Shown here one piece after another: positions 51,641 through 60,906 of a stretch of DNA of 64,000 bases. Every line of letters begins with the position of its first letter. Positions within the stretch are counted from its first letter, which is position 1. The DNA is from an uncultured Ignavibacteria bacterium (GTDB lineage: Bacteria; Bacteroidota; Ignavibacteria; Tepidaquicellales; OLB5), in the NCBI GenBank assembly GCA_937873695.1, contig CALMYL010000007.1, forward strand, positions 1 through 64,000, in the 5' to 3' direction. The notes under the pieces were generated by a model. The model ran no database searches and was not told the origin of the DNA. It saw only the letters and a program-made list of their open reading frames with translations. Both the position numbers and the translations under genes were made by a program.

Positions 51641-53731
51641 TTGGAAAATCAAATTTCAAGTCTCGAAGCAAAGATCAATTGTTCATCCTCCCCAATTGAG
51701 AAGATCCATTTAAAAATCCTCCTTGCAGGTGAAATACGCGCAATAAATATCGCACAATCACTGGAAATATGCAAAGAAGTTATTTCTCTTTGCAATGAAT
51801 TTTCATACCCGGAAGGCGCCGCTTTGGGATACAGGAATGCCGGTGTTAGCTGCCGGCTGCTTTCAAGATATGATGAAGCATTTGAATATTTTGGCAAAGC
51901 GCTTGATATATATAATGAATTGAATGACGAGTCAGGTAAAGCTAAGGTATACAATTCTATAGGGAATATATATTTGAATCTCAGTGATTATAAATACTCA
52001 CTGGAGTATCTTCACAAGTGCCTTTCAATAGCAGAACGCTCAGATGACAGACAGTTTGAAGCAAATGTTCTTATAAATATCGGGTTGGCATACCAGGAAT
52101 TGGGTGATTACACTTCTTCGCTGGAATATAACCTTAAGAGTATGCAGATTTGCGCAAATAACGAGCTCCCCGTTCCCGAAAGTCTGATGAATAATATCGG
52201 GATTGTGTATCAAAATCTGGGGGAATATAGTACCTCGCTGGAATATTTCAACGCAAGCCTTAAGCTTGCAGGCGAAAAGGACAACCAACTTGATACGGGC
52301 TACTCGTTCGGAAATATTTCAATTGTACATTCGCAAATGGGGCATTACACAGAAGCCCTTGAATATCTTAACAAAAGTCTGGAGATATTCAAAAATTTGG
52401 GAAACCGCCAGGCCGAAGCCAATGCATACCTGAATATAGGCAAAGAATACAGAGAGCTGAACGATTTTGAAAAAGCAATTGAGTACGAACTTAAAGCACT
52501 ATCGCTTCATGAAGAAATTTCTGACCTGAGCGGAAAAGCTTCGACCCTTATCCTGATAGGCAACATATATTTTTCGATGGAAGACCTCCAAAAAGCCCGG
52601 GACTATTATGTCAAAGGGCTTCGTGTTGCCCAGGATATAGGCGATACCATCAATGAAACCGAAGCCTACCTTCAGCTTGGCATATTATTCACAAAAACAG
52701 GAAACAAAGGCGTTGCGCTTGATAACCTGTTCATGGCCTTAGGGCTAGCAGAAAGCAGGGGAGCAAAAAAAGAACTGAGCAGGGTTCATTTAGCGCTTTA
52801 CGAAATTTACAAATCAGGCAAAGAGTATGATACTGCATTCGGGCATTTTGAAGATCATTTCATCCTGGAAAAAGAGATCCATAATATTGAGTCTGACAGG
52901 AAACTAAAAAGCCTTTCGATACATCACCAGTATCAAAACTCTGAAAAGGAGCGTAAAATTGCGCTTCAGGAAAAGGAAATTTACAGATTAAAGAATGTTG
53001 AGCTGGCAGAAGCCAACAGCAGACTGATAAAGCTAAACGAGGAAAAAAATGAATTCATAGGAATTGCCGCTCATGATCTCAAAAATCCGCTTTCCGGTAT
53101 ATTGATCTATTCCAAAAAACTGCATAAGCAGACAGATAAGTATACAAAAGAGCAGATATCCCAAATGGCAGCAGAGATGGAATTTGCATCCGAAAAGATG
53201 TTTAAATTAATAGCTAAATATCTGGATATTAACCTGATTGAATCCGGCAGAAAGAATTTCAAACCCTCTGTTTTTGATGCGGCAGCTAAAATGAAAAATA
53301 TCCTTAAAGAACACAAGCATCATGCTGATTCGAAGAACATAACATTAGAGCTTCAATGCAATGAACCTCTGGAATTATGTTCAGACGCTGATTCAGCAGG
53401 GCAGATACTTGAGAATTTGGTTTCAAATGCCGTGAAGTTTACGTTTCCGGGCAAAAAGGTAATTGTTTCAGCCTATAGGACACGAAACAAACTGCGGGTT
53501 GAGGTTAAAGATGAGGGTCCGGGACTTACAAACGCCGACAAAGAAAAATTGTTCGTGAGATTTGCCCGCTTGAGCGCCAAGCCTACAGGAAATGAGATTT
53601 CAACCGGACTTGGGCTTTCGATAGCCCATAAACTTACTTTAATGCTGGGTGGTAATATATGGTGCGAAAGTGAAACGGGAAATGGCGCCTCATTTATTGT
53701 GGAAATTCCGGATATAAAGAAGCCAATTTAG
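51641..53731 (+). CDS. Cytosolic TPR-domain sensor histidine kinase
   Basis: The N-terminal 400 residues hold about eight tetratricopeptide repeats (pattern ALDIYNELNDESGKAKVYNSIGNIYL). A coiled coil follows (about 420-470), then HisKA with AAHDLKNPLSG (phospho-His near residue 478) and HATPase_c with N box QILENLVSNAVKF, G1 DEGPGL and G2 STGLGLSIAHKL. No membrane segment is present, so the signal is cytosolic or comes from a partner. No response regulator is adjacent. I place the start at TTG 51641, ten bases after GGAG; another TTG lies at 51632. Confidence 0.9.
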   Translation: MENQISSLEAKINCSSSPIEKIHLKILLAGEIRAINIAQSLEICKEVISLCNEFSYPEGAALGYRNAGVSCRLLSRYDEAFEYFGKALDIYNELNDESGKAKVYNSIGNIYLNLSDYKYSLEYLHKCLSIAERSDDRQFEANVLINIGLAYQELGDYTSSLEYNLKSMQICANNELPVPESLMNNIGIVYQNLGEYSTSLEYFNASLKLAGEKDNQLDTGYSFGNISIVHSQMGHYTEALEYLNKSLEIFKNLGNRQAEANAYLNIGKEYRELNDFEKAIEYELKALSLHEEISDLSGKASTLILIGNIYFSMEDLQKARDYYVKGLRVAQDIGDTINETEAYLQLGILFTKTGNKGVALDNLFMALGLAESRGAKKELSRVHLALYEIYKSGKEYDTAFGHFEDHFILEKEIHNIESDRKLKSLSIHHQYQNSEKERKIALQEKEIYRLKNVELAEANSRLIKLNEEKNEFIGIAAHDLKNPLSGILIYSKKLHKQTDKYTKEQISQMAAEMEFASEKMFKLIAKYLDINLIESGRKNFKPSVFDAAAKMKNILKEHKHHADSKNITLELQCNEPLELCSDADSAGQILENLVSNAVKFTFPGKKVIVSAYRTRNKLRVEVKDEGPGLTNADKEKLFVRFARLSAKPTGNEISTGLGLSIAHKLTLMLGGNIWCESETGNGASFIVEIPDIKKPI

Positions 53732-54071
53732 AAGTTCTCTGTTACCCGGTGCCGGGATATGGATCCCGTAAGGCAAGCATCGCTGCAAAAAAAAGGAGCC
53801 CATGCGGCTCCTTTTTGATTTAGAAAATTTCCCTGTTGCTGGTGTTTTCACCATCAACTTTTAAAAGCTTTGATGGTTCAAATTATGTTATTGGCCAACT
53901 TCTTCTGCTAAAGCAGATTAAGTCTAACAAGACCAAAAACGGTGAATGACTTTTTGAAATCCACATCCTGTATAGAAACCGTTAAAACGGTTTTGTAATC
54001 TACAGGCAAAACAAAACCCACGGATAAATCCGTGGGCTAAATACTACATTCATTTAACGGGTAACTCTGCG
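53732..54071. other. Intergenic region between converging genes
   Basis: It contains a terminator hairpin (53792-53817: AAAAGGAGCC/GGCTCCTTTT) after the kinase gene. It also holds the AACCGTTAAAACGGTT and ACGGATAAATCCGT palindromes that start the 235 bp duplicated block at 53974. Confidence 0.6.
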
Positions 54072-54208
54072 TTATTTAATCAGCACCATCTTCTTAGTCT
54101 GGCTGAAATCGTTTGCCTCGAGTTTATAGAAATATATTCCGCTTGCAAGTTGCGATGCGTCGAAATCATAATTATACGTTCCGGCTGAAAGTTCTCCGTT
54201 AAACAGCA
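53974..54208. repeat. 235 bp perfect duplicate, copy 1 (T9SS gene end)
   Basis: By eye it is identical to 55453-55687 at every base. It covers the two downstream palindromes, the intergenic stretch and the last 45 or so codons of the T9SS sorting domain. Confidence 0.9.
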
Positions 54209-55247
54209 TTGCTGCTTCTCTGCCTGCCGCATCAAATACCGTAAGTTTAACCAAGCCTGTTTTTGGAATGCTGAAATTAATGTTTGTAACGGGGTTGAAC
54301 GGGTTGGGATAGTTTTGCTGTAATGTGTATGATTCAGGAATTTTAGATGATAAATTGTTTATTTTAAGTATTTCTGATAGACTGCGTTTGAATAAACCAT
54401 GGTCATAAGTCCCCGCAAAAATATAATTTCCGTTAATAAGCAAAGATTCTACATCAAGGCCCGTCAAACCTTCATTTATCTGGACCCAGCTTAGACCTGA
54501 ATTACCCGAGTAATAAATTCCATCATCAATTGTACCCGCAAATACATTATTTCCGCTAACAGCAAGAGAGATCACTTCTGCTGAATTGAGCGAAGATTGC
54601 ACCCACGTAAGTCCATTATCGCTTGAAATATGAACGCCTTCATTATTAAAGCCGGCATACACCATGTTATTATTAATTGCAATTGCGTAAACGAGATTTG
54701 CCCTCGTTAATGTTTGCTGCCAGTTTATACCAAAATTCGTTGAGCGGTAAATTCCGTATGAGCCCGCATAGACCGTGCTGCCAATCGAAGCTAAGGCCGG
54801 AAAACTACCCTGGAAGCCGGGAACAAACATCCAGTTCTCCCCGGCATTTTCTGATTTCATCATTCCGTAATTCTGCTGACCGGCGAATACAAAATTTCCC
54901 GTAGATGTAACTGACCTGACGCCGTCGGCTCCCATATTATACTGAACCCAGTTCACTCCAAGATTACTTGACCTGTAGAGACCTGCGTTTTGGGTTGCGG
55001 CAAAAATTAACTGCCCTTCAATATAAATATCCTGTATAGTTGAACTCAACCCGGCGGGAAACCATGATATGCCGCCATCGGTTGACCTGTACAATGTACT
55101 TCTGGCGGCGAAAATATTTTCCTCATCACCTGCCAGGGCACGGATACTCCCTGAATTTAATGCGGTTTGCTGCCATTGCGAATAAACTGATATTGTCGTC
55201 AGAAGAAAAAGGAATATGACAAATGAACCTTTTGATAAATTTTTCAT
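54072..55247 (-). CDS. Secreted T9SS protein with BNR/sortilin-type propeller
   Basis: A 391-residue protein with a signal peptide (1-23, ending VYSQW). About eight short beta-propeller repeats follow (for example LYRSTDGGISWFPAG and VYAGSYGIYRSTNFGINW). A T9SS type A sorting domain starts at about residue 312 (QQNYPNPFNPVTNINFSI to KKMVLIK). The last part of the sorting domain is identical in DNA to that of the neighbouring protease gene. The protein should be surface-exposed or released; its ligand is unknown. Confidence 0.87.
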   Translation of the reverse strand: MKNLSKGSFVIFLFLLTTISVYSQWQQTALNSGSIRALAGDEENIFAARSTLYRSTDGGISWFPAGLSSTIQDIYIEGQLIFAATQNAGLYRSSNLGVNWVQYNMGADGVRSVTSTGNFVFAGQQNYGMMKSENAGENWMFVPGFQGSFPALASIGSTVYAGSYGIYRSTNFGINWQQTLTRANLVYAIAINNNMVYAGFNNEGVHISSDNGLTWVQSSLNSAEVISLAVSGNNVFAGTIDDGIYYSGNSGLSWVQINEGLTGLDVESLLINGNYIFAGTYDHGLFKRSLSEILKINNLSSKIPESYTLQQNYPNPFNPVTNINFSIPKTGLVKLTVFDAAGREAAMLFNGELSAGTYNYDFDASQLASGIYFYKLEANDFSQTKKMVLIK

Positions 55248-55452
55248 TTGTTTTTGTTTTCAATTGTTATGAAGTACTTATAACTTATCAATTGTATCTG
55301 TTATTTGCAACACGAAAAAGAATTCTTTTTCGACTTGGAAAGTTTGAGATATTATTAATGATCAAAATTTAATAAAAATGCAGGGTTTCAGTTAAAGAAA
55401 ACCTGCAGCTTTAGATATTGATATGCCATATTGAGATCTGCATTTTTTGCAC

Positions 55453-55687
55453 AGAAACCGTTAAAACGGTTTTGTAATCTACAGGCAAAACAAAACCCAC
55501 GGATAAATCCGTGGGCTAAATACTACATTCATTTAACGGGTAACTCTGCGTTATTTAATCAGCACCATCTTCTTAGTCTGGCTGAAATCGTTTGCCTCGA
55601 GTTTATAGAAATATATTCCGCTTGCAAGTTGCGATGCGTCGAAATCATAATTATACGTTCCGGCTGAAAGTTCTCCGTTAAACAGCA
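55453..55687. repeat. 235 bp perfect duplicate, copy 2 (T9SS gene end)
   Basis: The partner of 53974-54208, offset by 1479 bases. Identity stops within the sorting-domain codons. Beyond that point the two genes remain similar but diverged. Confidence 0.9.
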
Positions 55688-57269
55688 CGGCGGCTTCTCT
55701 TCCAGCTGCATCGTAAACTGTAAGCTTAACTAATCCTGTTTTTGGTACGCTGAATTTTATGTTTGTAACGGGGTTGAACGGGTTTGGATAATTTTGCTGT
55801 AATGTATAATCAACCGGAATTTCTGTGCTGATAGGATTAATGCCTATGGTTAAGCAGCCTGCTCTTCTTATATTTGCCCTTACAGTATCACCCGGGAAGT
55901 GGCCAAATCCCAAAGATAGATTCACAGATGAATTTAAATGGCAATAGCTCATTACTGTTCCAACTCTTGGAATTAACGGTCCGGAGTAACATCCGCCTTC
56001 AACGGCGAAACAGGAATCAATGGGTCCGCCCGGCCACGAGCAGTTGTGAGTATGGTTAGAGCCTAAGTTATGCCCCATTTCATGAACAACTACATTAACG
56101 GTCCATGAATAAGTAGGGAAAGGATCAAATGTATTTTCAATTACGCTTACGCCATAAGGACCTGATGAATCAGGTGCGTTAAATGGTGTACAAAGTACGC
56201 CAACCCAGGCTATCCCTCCGGAAATATCCGTTCTTGTTGAAACATAATGGGCAAGATCTCCGTTAACTGAATTTTGAAGCCTGCCGCCAAGCATTTTTAA
56301 TATTATTTCGTTATCTGTTGTAGCGGTATATGGATCGTTCGACGTCCAGACAAAGATCTGCTGAATTGAAGTGTTAACGCTATCCTGCGCATACATTGCG
56401 GCGCAGGAATTAAAGAATGCCGTTACATAATTATTAACATTAGTAACATTACTTCCAAAATCCTGGTACATTTTAAAATCACATTCAAAGTATTTCCTCA
56501 CAAGCTGCGGCGGGTTGTTATCACCCTGGTTATTGTTCGCGTTATTATGAGACCAGCCATAGCTGCGTTTATCAAATATCGGCGACTCATCATTTACACC
56601 GCAGTTAAAATCTTTTTTATTTATTAGAGATCTATCATTATAGAACACATAATTTTCTGAATACATGGAGTTTTCACTTTTCACAGATGAAAGGTTCCAG
56701 TTGCCGCTTCCGTTTGAAATTACGGCCATCACAAAATTATCGAATATGCTGAGTGATGCGAATGAGCTGTTATCTCCCTTAACAATACCGCGGTAATGAA
56801 GTCCCGGGACATAACTAACATAGTTTACCGTTCCCTGCCCGCTGAGTGTGCCTGCTTTAAAATCATCAGTGGTCACTTCTGCGCGGAAAAGCTCAAGCGT
56901 CATAACGCTTCCCGTGCCTGTTGGAATATCGAATGAGATATTTTCATCTCTGCTGTTTAAAAGCCTATTGCGCATAGCAGCATCAAGCTTAAGCGAAGTA
57001 AAGCTGTTAAGATACCGGCCAAGCACGGTGTTTACCTGCGCAGAGCTGTTGAGTGAAAAAAGCTCTTTTGCGGCAAATACTTTGCCAGAATTTTTTAACT
57101 GCTGGATCTTTGCGGCAAGGGGTTTTATTTGCGAAGCGGTACTAACGGGGGAAGTAATATCTTTGTGAGCTTCGGGTGAATTATTGAATCCGTACAAAAA
57201 TAGAACCAAACAAACAGCCGCCGCAAAAAGCGGAAGCTTCAGGAATAAACCGAAGTTTTTGTTTTTCAT
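55551..57269 (-). CDS. Secreted reprolysin-like zinc metalloprotease with T9SS sorting domain
   Basis: A 572-residue protein. A signal peptide is followed by a propeptide-like region with an FDIPTGTGSVMTLELFRAEV segment. The metzincin-type catalytic motif HEMGHNLGSNH lies near residues 395-405, and a VGTVMSYCH Met-turn near 437-445 completes the metalloprotease signature (M12B/reprolysin-like). The T9SS type A sorting domain runs from about residue 493. It should be a secreted protease. It lies on the same strand as the propeller gene at 54072. Confidence 0.9.
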   Translation of the reverse strand: MKNKNFGLFLKLPLFAAAVCLVLFLYGFNNSPEAHKDITSPVSTASQIKPLAAKIQQLKNSGKVFAAKELFSLNSSAQVNTVLGRYLNSFTSLKLDAAMRNRLLNSRDENISFDIPTGTGSVMTLELFRAEVTTDDFKAGTLSGQGTVNYVSYVPGLHYRGIVKGDNSSFASLSIFDNFVMAVISNGSGNWNLSSVKSENSMYSENYVFYNDRSLINKKDFNCGVNDESPIFDKRSYGWSHNNANNNQGDNNPPQLVRKYFECDFKMYQDFGSNVTNVNNYVTAFFNSCAAMYAQDSVNTSIQQIFVWTSNDPYTATTDNEIILKMLGGRLQNSVNGDLAHYVSTRTDISGGIAWVGVLCTPFNAPDSSGPYGVSVIENTFDPFPTYSWTVNVVVHEMGHNLGSNHTHNCSWPGGPIDSCFAVEGGCYSGPLIPRVGTVMSYCHLNSSVNLSLGFGHFPGDTVRANIRRAGCLTIGINPISTEIPVDYTLQQNYPNPFNPVTNIKFSVPKTGLVKLTVYDAAGREAAVLFNGELSAGTYNYDFDASQLASGIYFYKLEANDFSQTKKMVLIK

Positions 57270-57373
57270 TGCTGCTCCGTAATTATTGATAGTTTATGGA
57301 ATATAAGGGGCAAGTTAACGAAAAGTGTTTAAAAAACAAAGCGTTAAAAGAAAATTCATGGTTAACTCTTACG

Positions 57374-57877
57374 CTATTCTATTTTACCCTGCTTGCGCAA
57401 AATAAGATCTATCATTTCCCTTACGCAGCCTCTGCCTGCGGAGACCTTTGTTATATAATGCACTTCATTACGGACTTCTTCTACAGCTTCCGGCGGGCAT
57501 GCGGAGAATCCTGCCTGATTTAACAGCGGGATATCGAACACATCATCGCCCATGAAGCAAAGGTTTTCATCTGCCAGATTATATTTTTGTTTTATCTCGT
57601 TTGCAGCTTCGCATTTATCGCTGCAGTTCTGGTAAAGCTCTTCTATATTAAGGCGCTTTGCGCGCATTTCGTTTGCCACGGCTGTCATACCGGAGATTAT
57701 CGCGAATTTGAGTCCGTGCAGCCTGCCGCGGTTTATGCCAAATCCATCGTGCGCATTGAATGCCTTGAGCATTTCTCCGCTTGATGAGTATATTATAGAG
57801 CCATCGGTCAGTACGCCGTCAAGATCCATAAGTATGAACTGAATTTTCGAGAAATCTACTTTGATGATTTCTTTCAT
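57374..57877 (-). CDS. kdsC: 3-deoxy-manno-octulosonate-8-phosphate phosphatase (KdsC type)
   Basis: A 167-residue HAD phosphatase without a cap domain. Motif I is ILMDLDGVLTDG (D18 and D20), motif II AIISGM, motif III Lys within CSDKCEAANEIKQKY, and motif IV FMGDDVFDIPLL. The AHDGFGI loop is typical of KdsC, which makes KDO for lipopolysaccharide. An intact KdsC suggests an LPS-bearing outer membrane. KdsA or KdsB is not in the window. Confidence 0.92.
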   Translation of the reverse strand: MKEIIKVDFSKIQFILMDLDGVLTDGSIIYSSSGEMLKAFNAHDGFGINRGRLHGLKFAIISGMTAVANEMRAKRLNIEELYQNCSDKCEAANEIKQKYNLADENLCFMGDDVFDIPLLNQAGFSACPPEAVEEVRNEVHYITKVSAGRGCVREMIDLILRKQGKIE

Positions 57878-57900
57878 AGTCTTTAATAACGGGGTTTATA

Positions 57901-57935
57901 CATTCCCAAACCGGAGTTTGGGAATGAGGGTTAAA
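57901..57935. repeat. CATTCCCAAACCGG palindromic repeat
   Basis: CATTCCCAAACCGGAGTTTG continues into GGAATGAGGG, a near-perfect inverted repeat. Relatives lie near 29113 and 29399. Confidence 0.6.
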
Positions 57936-57982
57936 TATATTATTATTATTATGTAAATTGCGGATAAATATTGATTATAGAA

Positions 57983-58714
57983 ATGAATAATGAAGTCAAC
58001 ATAACAGGTTGGGATTTTTCGAAACTGACGGATTCAGGAAGGATGAAGGAGACTCCCTTGCCGTGGGATTACCATGCTATTGTAAAACAATATATCCCCG
58101 GCGCCGGGCGAATGCTTGATATGGGCACGGGCGGAGGCGAGTTCTTAAGAACACTCGCACCGTTACCGCCGGAAACTTATGCAACCGAAGGTTACGAGCC
58201 AAATGTAAAAATCGCGGAAGAGAATCTTAAACAATACGGTGTAAAAGTGATAAGCGATTATAAGGATAGCAAGCTTCCGTTTGAAAACGATTTTTTTGAT
58301 CTTGTGATAAACCGGCATGAGTATTATGAGCCCGCCGAAGTTCACAGGATATTAAAACCGGGGGGAGCTTTTATAACACAGCAGGTTAAAGGCAATTGTG
58401 ATAACACTATAATAGAGCTGTTTAACCCGGGAGCAGAAATTGAATTTAAAGACTGGTCGCTTGCCAAAGCCCTAAAAGATTTGAATCAGTTTCAGTTCAC
58501 AATTTTCCGCAAAGAAGAAGCTGCGGGATATACTGAATTCAAAGATATTGAGGCGCTAATCTCTTACATTAAGGTCATAAGCTGGCTGGTGCAGGATTTT
58601 ACCCGTGAGAAATACCGGGCTGAATTAGCAAAAGCCGCCAGAATTATTGATGATACCGGTAGTTTTAAAAGCACTTTTGACAGGTTTATATTGATTTGCA
58701 GGAAGTCTGAGTAA
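57983..58714 (+). CDS. SAM-dependent methyltransferase
   Basis: A class I methyltransferase of about 243 residues. The SAM-binding motif is MLDMGTGGGEFL near residues 46-57. The YATEGYEPN acidic loop and the post-motif ILKPGGAFITQQV are intact. It resembles RlmA/UbiE-type small-substrate or rRNA enzymes, but the substrate cannot be told. The ATG at 57983 is preferred over a TTG at 57971. Confidence 0.85.
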   Translation: MNNEVNITGWDFSKLTDSGRMKETPLPWDYHAIVKQYIPGAGRMLDMGTGGGEFLRTLAPLPPETYATEGYEPNVKIAEENLKQYGVKVISDYKDSKLPFENDFFDLVINRHEYYEPAEVHRILKPGGAFITQQVKGNCDNTIIELFNPGAEIEFKDWSLAKALKDLNQFQFTIFRKEEAAGYTEFKDIEALISYIKVISWLVQDFTREKYRAELAKAARIIDDTGSFKSTFDRFILICRKSE

Positions 58715-58846
58715 AGAATTATTAATTTTAGTAAAGCCCCGAAATATCACGAAATCCGTTACTTAAATGCTTTATATTTTATACTATCTTTGATTTAATT
58801 ATTAGATGGTATCAAATACCGGAAGTAAACATTTCAGGGGGCTCGA

Positions 58847-59527
58847 ATGAACATTTCAATCAAACAAAGCACATTTTCAGAAGATCATCATCAGGTTAAC
58901 AGTAATGCCAAAAAAATACTTGCGTACATAATTTTCACGGCGGCGCTTTTAATATTAAGCGTGCTGGTTCAAAATGATCTGAGCGCAAATGATAATTCAC
59001 AGCACAAAGTTTACGTTACGCAGAATACTTTGCAGAAGATAGTTTGGCGTGAAGATATTTACGATCCTAATTTGAAGGGCACCGTAAATGTTATCAAGCT
59101 TGATGATAATTATTTCGCGAACATTTCAGGACCCGAAAAAGCGGTGCTGGGATACCTTGCTTCAACTATAGGCAATGAGTGTTACGCTGATGGCAGCAAA
59201 CAGAACGTGAAGTGCAAAATTCTTTCAGCTCTTAACATGGGCTACCAGTGCAGTGAAGAAAGCAAAACATTTCTGAAGAACTGGTTCCGTGATGACGCCG
59301 TTATTGTAAGCCAGGTTGAAAAATGTAAACCGACACTTCCCACAACAATTGAAAAAACATTTGATGAGGTTAAGATATCATCTGCAGATAACAAAATAAG
59401 CGTTGAACTTAAGGGTTTGAAACTGAATATAAAAGAAAACAGTGTCAGCCGGTGGAGCGAATCAATGACTTTTAGAGTTGAGGGCGATAAAGTTTCTTTG
59501 ACAGAAAGAACAAAGAAAAGCGACTAG
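58847..59527 (+). CDS. Uncharacterised membrane-anchored protein
   Basis: A 226-residue protein with one N-terminal membrane segment (ILAYIIFTAALLILSVLVQND, about residues 24-44) and a soluble part expected outside the cytoplasm. It contains two Cys pairs (NECYADGSKQNVKC and YQCSEESKTFL...EKCKPT). No family is recognised. A terminator hairpin (59551-59582) follows. Confidence 0.7.
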   Translation: MNISIKQSTFSEDHHQVNSNAKKILAYIIFTAALLILSVLVQNDLSANDNSQHKVYVTQNTLQKIVWREDIYDPNLKGTVNVIKLDDNYFANISGPEKAVLGYLASTIGNECYADGSKQNVKCKILSALNMGYQCSEESKTFLKNWFRDDAVIVSQVEKCKPTLPTTIEKTFDEVKISSADNKISVELKGLKLNIKENSVSRWSESMTFRVEGDKVSLTERTKKSD

Positions 59528-59550
59528 TTTTAAAAAACGGTTAATGGATG

Positions 59551-59582
59551 AAAAAAGGAGCTGAAACATAGCTCCTTTTTTT
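59551..59582 (+). terminator. Intrinsic terminator
   Basis: The stem AAAAAGGAGCT/AGCTCCTTTTT around a short loop ends in a T-run, about 25 bases after the stop at 59527. Confidence 0.75.
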
Positions 59583-59660
59583 ATTTGGAACAACACTCAT
59601 TTAACAATAAAATGTTATTGCTTTATGCTTATATTTGCAGACAAGAAAAAACTCAAATTA

Positions 59661-59918
59661 ATGGAAAAGCACATCAAAAAAATTTTATTCGGATTAATTG
59701 CTGTTGTAACTTTATTGCTTTTTTTGTTCTATTTCGCGGCATGCAATAATGCTATAACATCAAGCTTTGGCACTGTAAAGGCAAAAAGTATTGAGCTTAC
59801 CGATGACGAAGGCGAAACCATCGCTACAGTGAAAGCTGTTAAGGATGCCGCGGGCAAAAGTGTGGTTAACATTATGGATAAAGACGGCAATATTATCGGG
59901 GTATTTGTGGGAAAGTAG
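59661..59918 (+). CDS. Small membrane or lipoprotein-like protein
   Basis: An 85-residue protein; the ATG at 59661 opens a membrane/signal segment (ILFGLIAVVTLLLFLFYFAAC) that ends in a possible lipobox Cys. The short outer part (VKAKSIELTDDEGETIATVKAVKDAAGKSVVNIMDKDGNIIGVFVG) reads as a small beta-repeat domain. An earlier in-frame ATG at 59625 would add a charged stretch before the hydrophobic segment and is less likely. Function unknown. Confidence 0.65.
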   Translation: MEKHIKKILFGLIAVVTLLLFLFYFAACNNAITSSFGTVKAKSIELTDDEGETIATVKAVKDAAGKSVVNIMDKDGNIIGVFVGK

Positions 59919-59971
59919 AAGAGGCAGTTCGACGGAAGGCGAAACTGCCATTTAACTTCAGTTCCGGCGGG

Positions 59972-60895
59972 TTAATCACCAGAATCATCTTCGTCACCCG
60001 GACCGAGAGGCTCTATAGAATACAAAGTTTTGCCAAGAATACATTTGTTTCCTGCCTCCACTTCAAACGGTTTCAAATTTTCGCTTACCTGTTTAGCGTT
60101 GTTGGTATATTCTTCAACCTTTTTCATCATTTCCTCCATTGTTATCTTGCCAGCCTGGAAGTCCTGTGTAAGCTGTTCCATTTCTTTTGCCTTGGCTTCT
60201 TCATCGCTGAAATCTTCCCTGATATGAGAAATTTCTACCGTGCCTTCGTAAACACGGACAATATCCGTTGTATCATCCGCTGTAATTAATACTTCGTGTG
60301 AATATCTTGTTTTTTTGTGCTTCACAGATGATCTTTTACCCTTTGTTCCCAGTTTTACTTTTTCTGTCGGAGGCGAATCCATTGTTACAGTTCCTTTGAT
60401 TATAAGTACTTTGCCCATTTCTTCCATCCTTCTTTCCATTACCAGTTCATCGCACATTGAGCCAAGTGTTGGCACCTTAATGAGTGTAGAAGGCTGGGTT
60501 GTTATGAACATTCTGCCTAAACTGTTTGGATGGGTTTTCAAAAAAGCCGCAATGGCTACCTGTCCATCTTTACCGGTTTCAATTAATGTTCCGTCAGCAA
60601 GGATATCGTCCTCCTTCAGGCTATCCGCTTTAATAATTTCAACTGTATCAGGAACTCCGCAAATTTTGCCGATATCCAGTATGCGTTTCTGTCCGTAAGC
60701 AAAGCCCTTAATTTTTACAACCTTCCAGTAGCATTTGTAACCATCATCAAAAAAAAATCCGGTTGAATTTTCACCGTCAAACAGGAGCGAATCATGGGGT
60801 CCCCCTGTAAGTACGGGTTTACCGCCTGCCAGGGAAAAATTAAAAGATACGGTTAACACTGCGCATACAATCAGGAATAATAAATTTTTCTTCAT
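59972..60895 (-). CDS. Exported FecR-like protein
   Basis: A 307-residue protein with a signal peptide (1-23). A FecR-type segment (ILADGTLIETGKDGQVAIAAFLKTHPNSLGRMFITTQPSTLIKV) is followed by KVLIIKGTV and VRVYEGTVEIS strands. A lysine-rich loop, a helical part and an acidic tail (GDEDDSGD) follow. There is no membrane helix or sigma factor nearby, so it is probably not a classical FecR regulator. It lies 11 bases downstream of a T9SS cargo gene on the same strand. Confidence 0.7.
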   Translation of the reverse strand: MKKNLLFLIVCAVLTVSFNFSLAGGKPVLTGGPHDSLLFDGENSTGFFFDDGYKCYWKVVKIKGFAYGQKRILDIGKICGVPDTVEIIKADSLKEDDILADGTLIETGKDGQVAIAAFLKTHPNSLGRMFITTQPSTLIKVPTLGSMCDELVMERRMEEMGKVLIIKGTVTMDSPPTEKVKLGTKGKRSSVKHKKTRYSHEVLITADDTTDIVRVYEGTVEISHIREDFSDEEAKAKEMEQLTQDFQAGKITMEEMMKKVEEYTNNAKQVSENLKPFEVEAGNKCILGKTLYSIEPLGPGDEDDSGD

Positions 60896-60906
60896 AATAA
60901 TTATTG

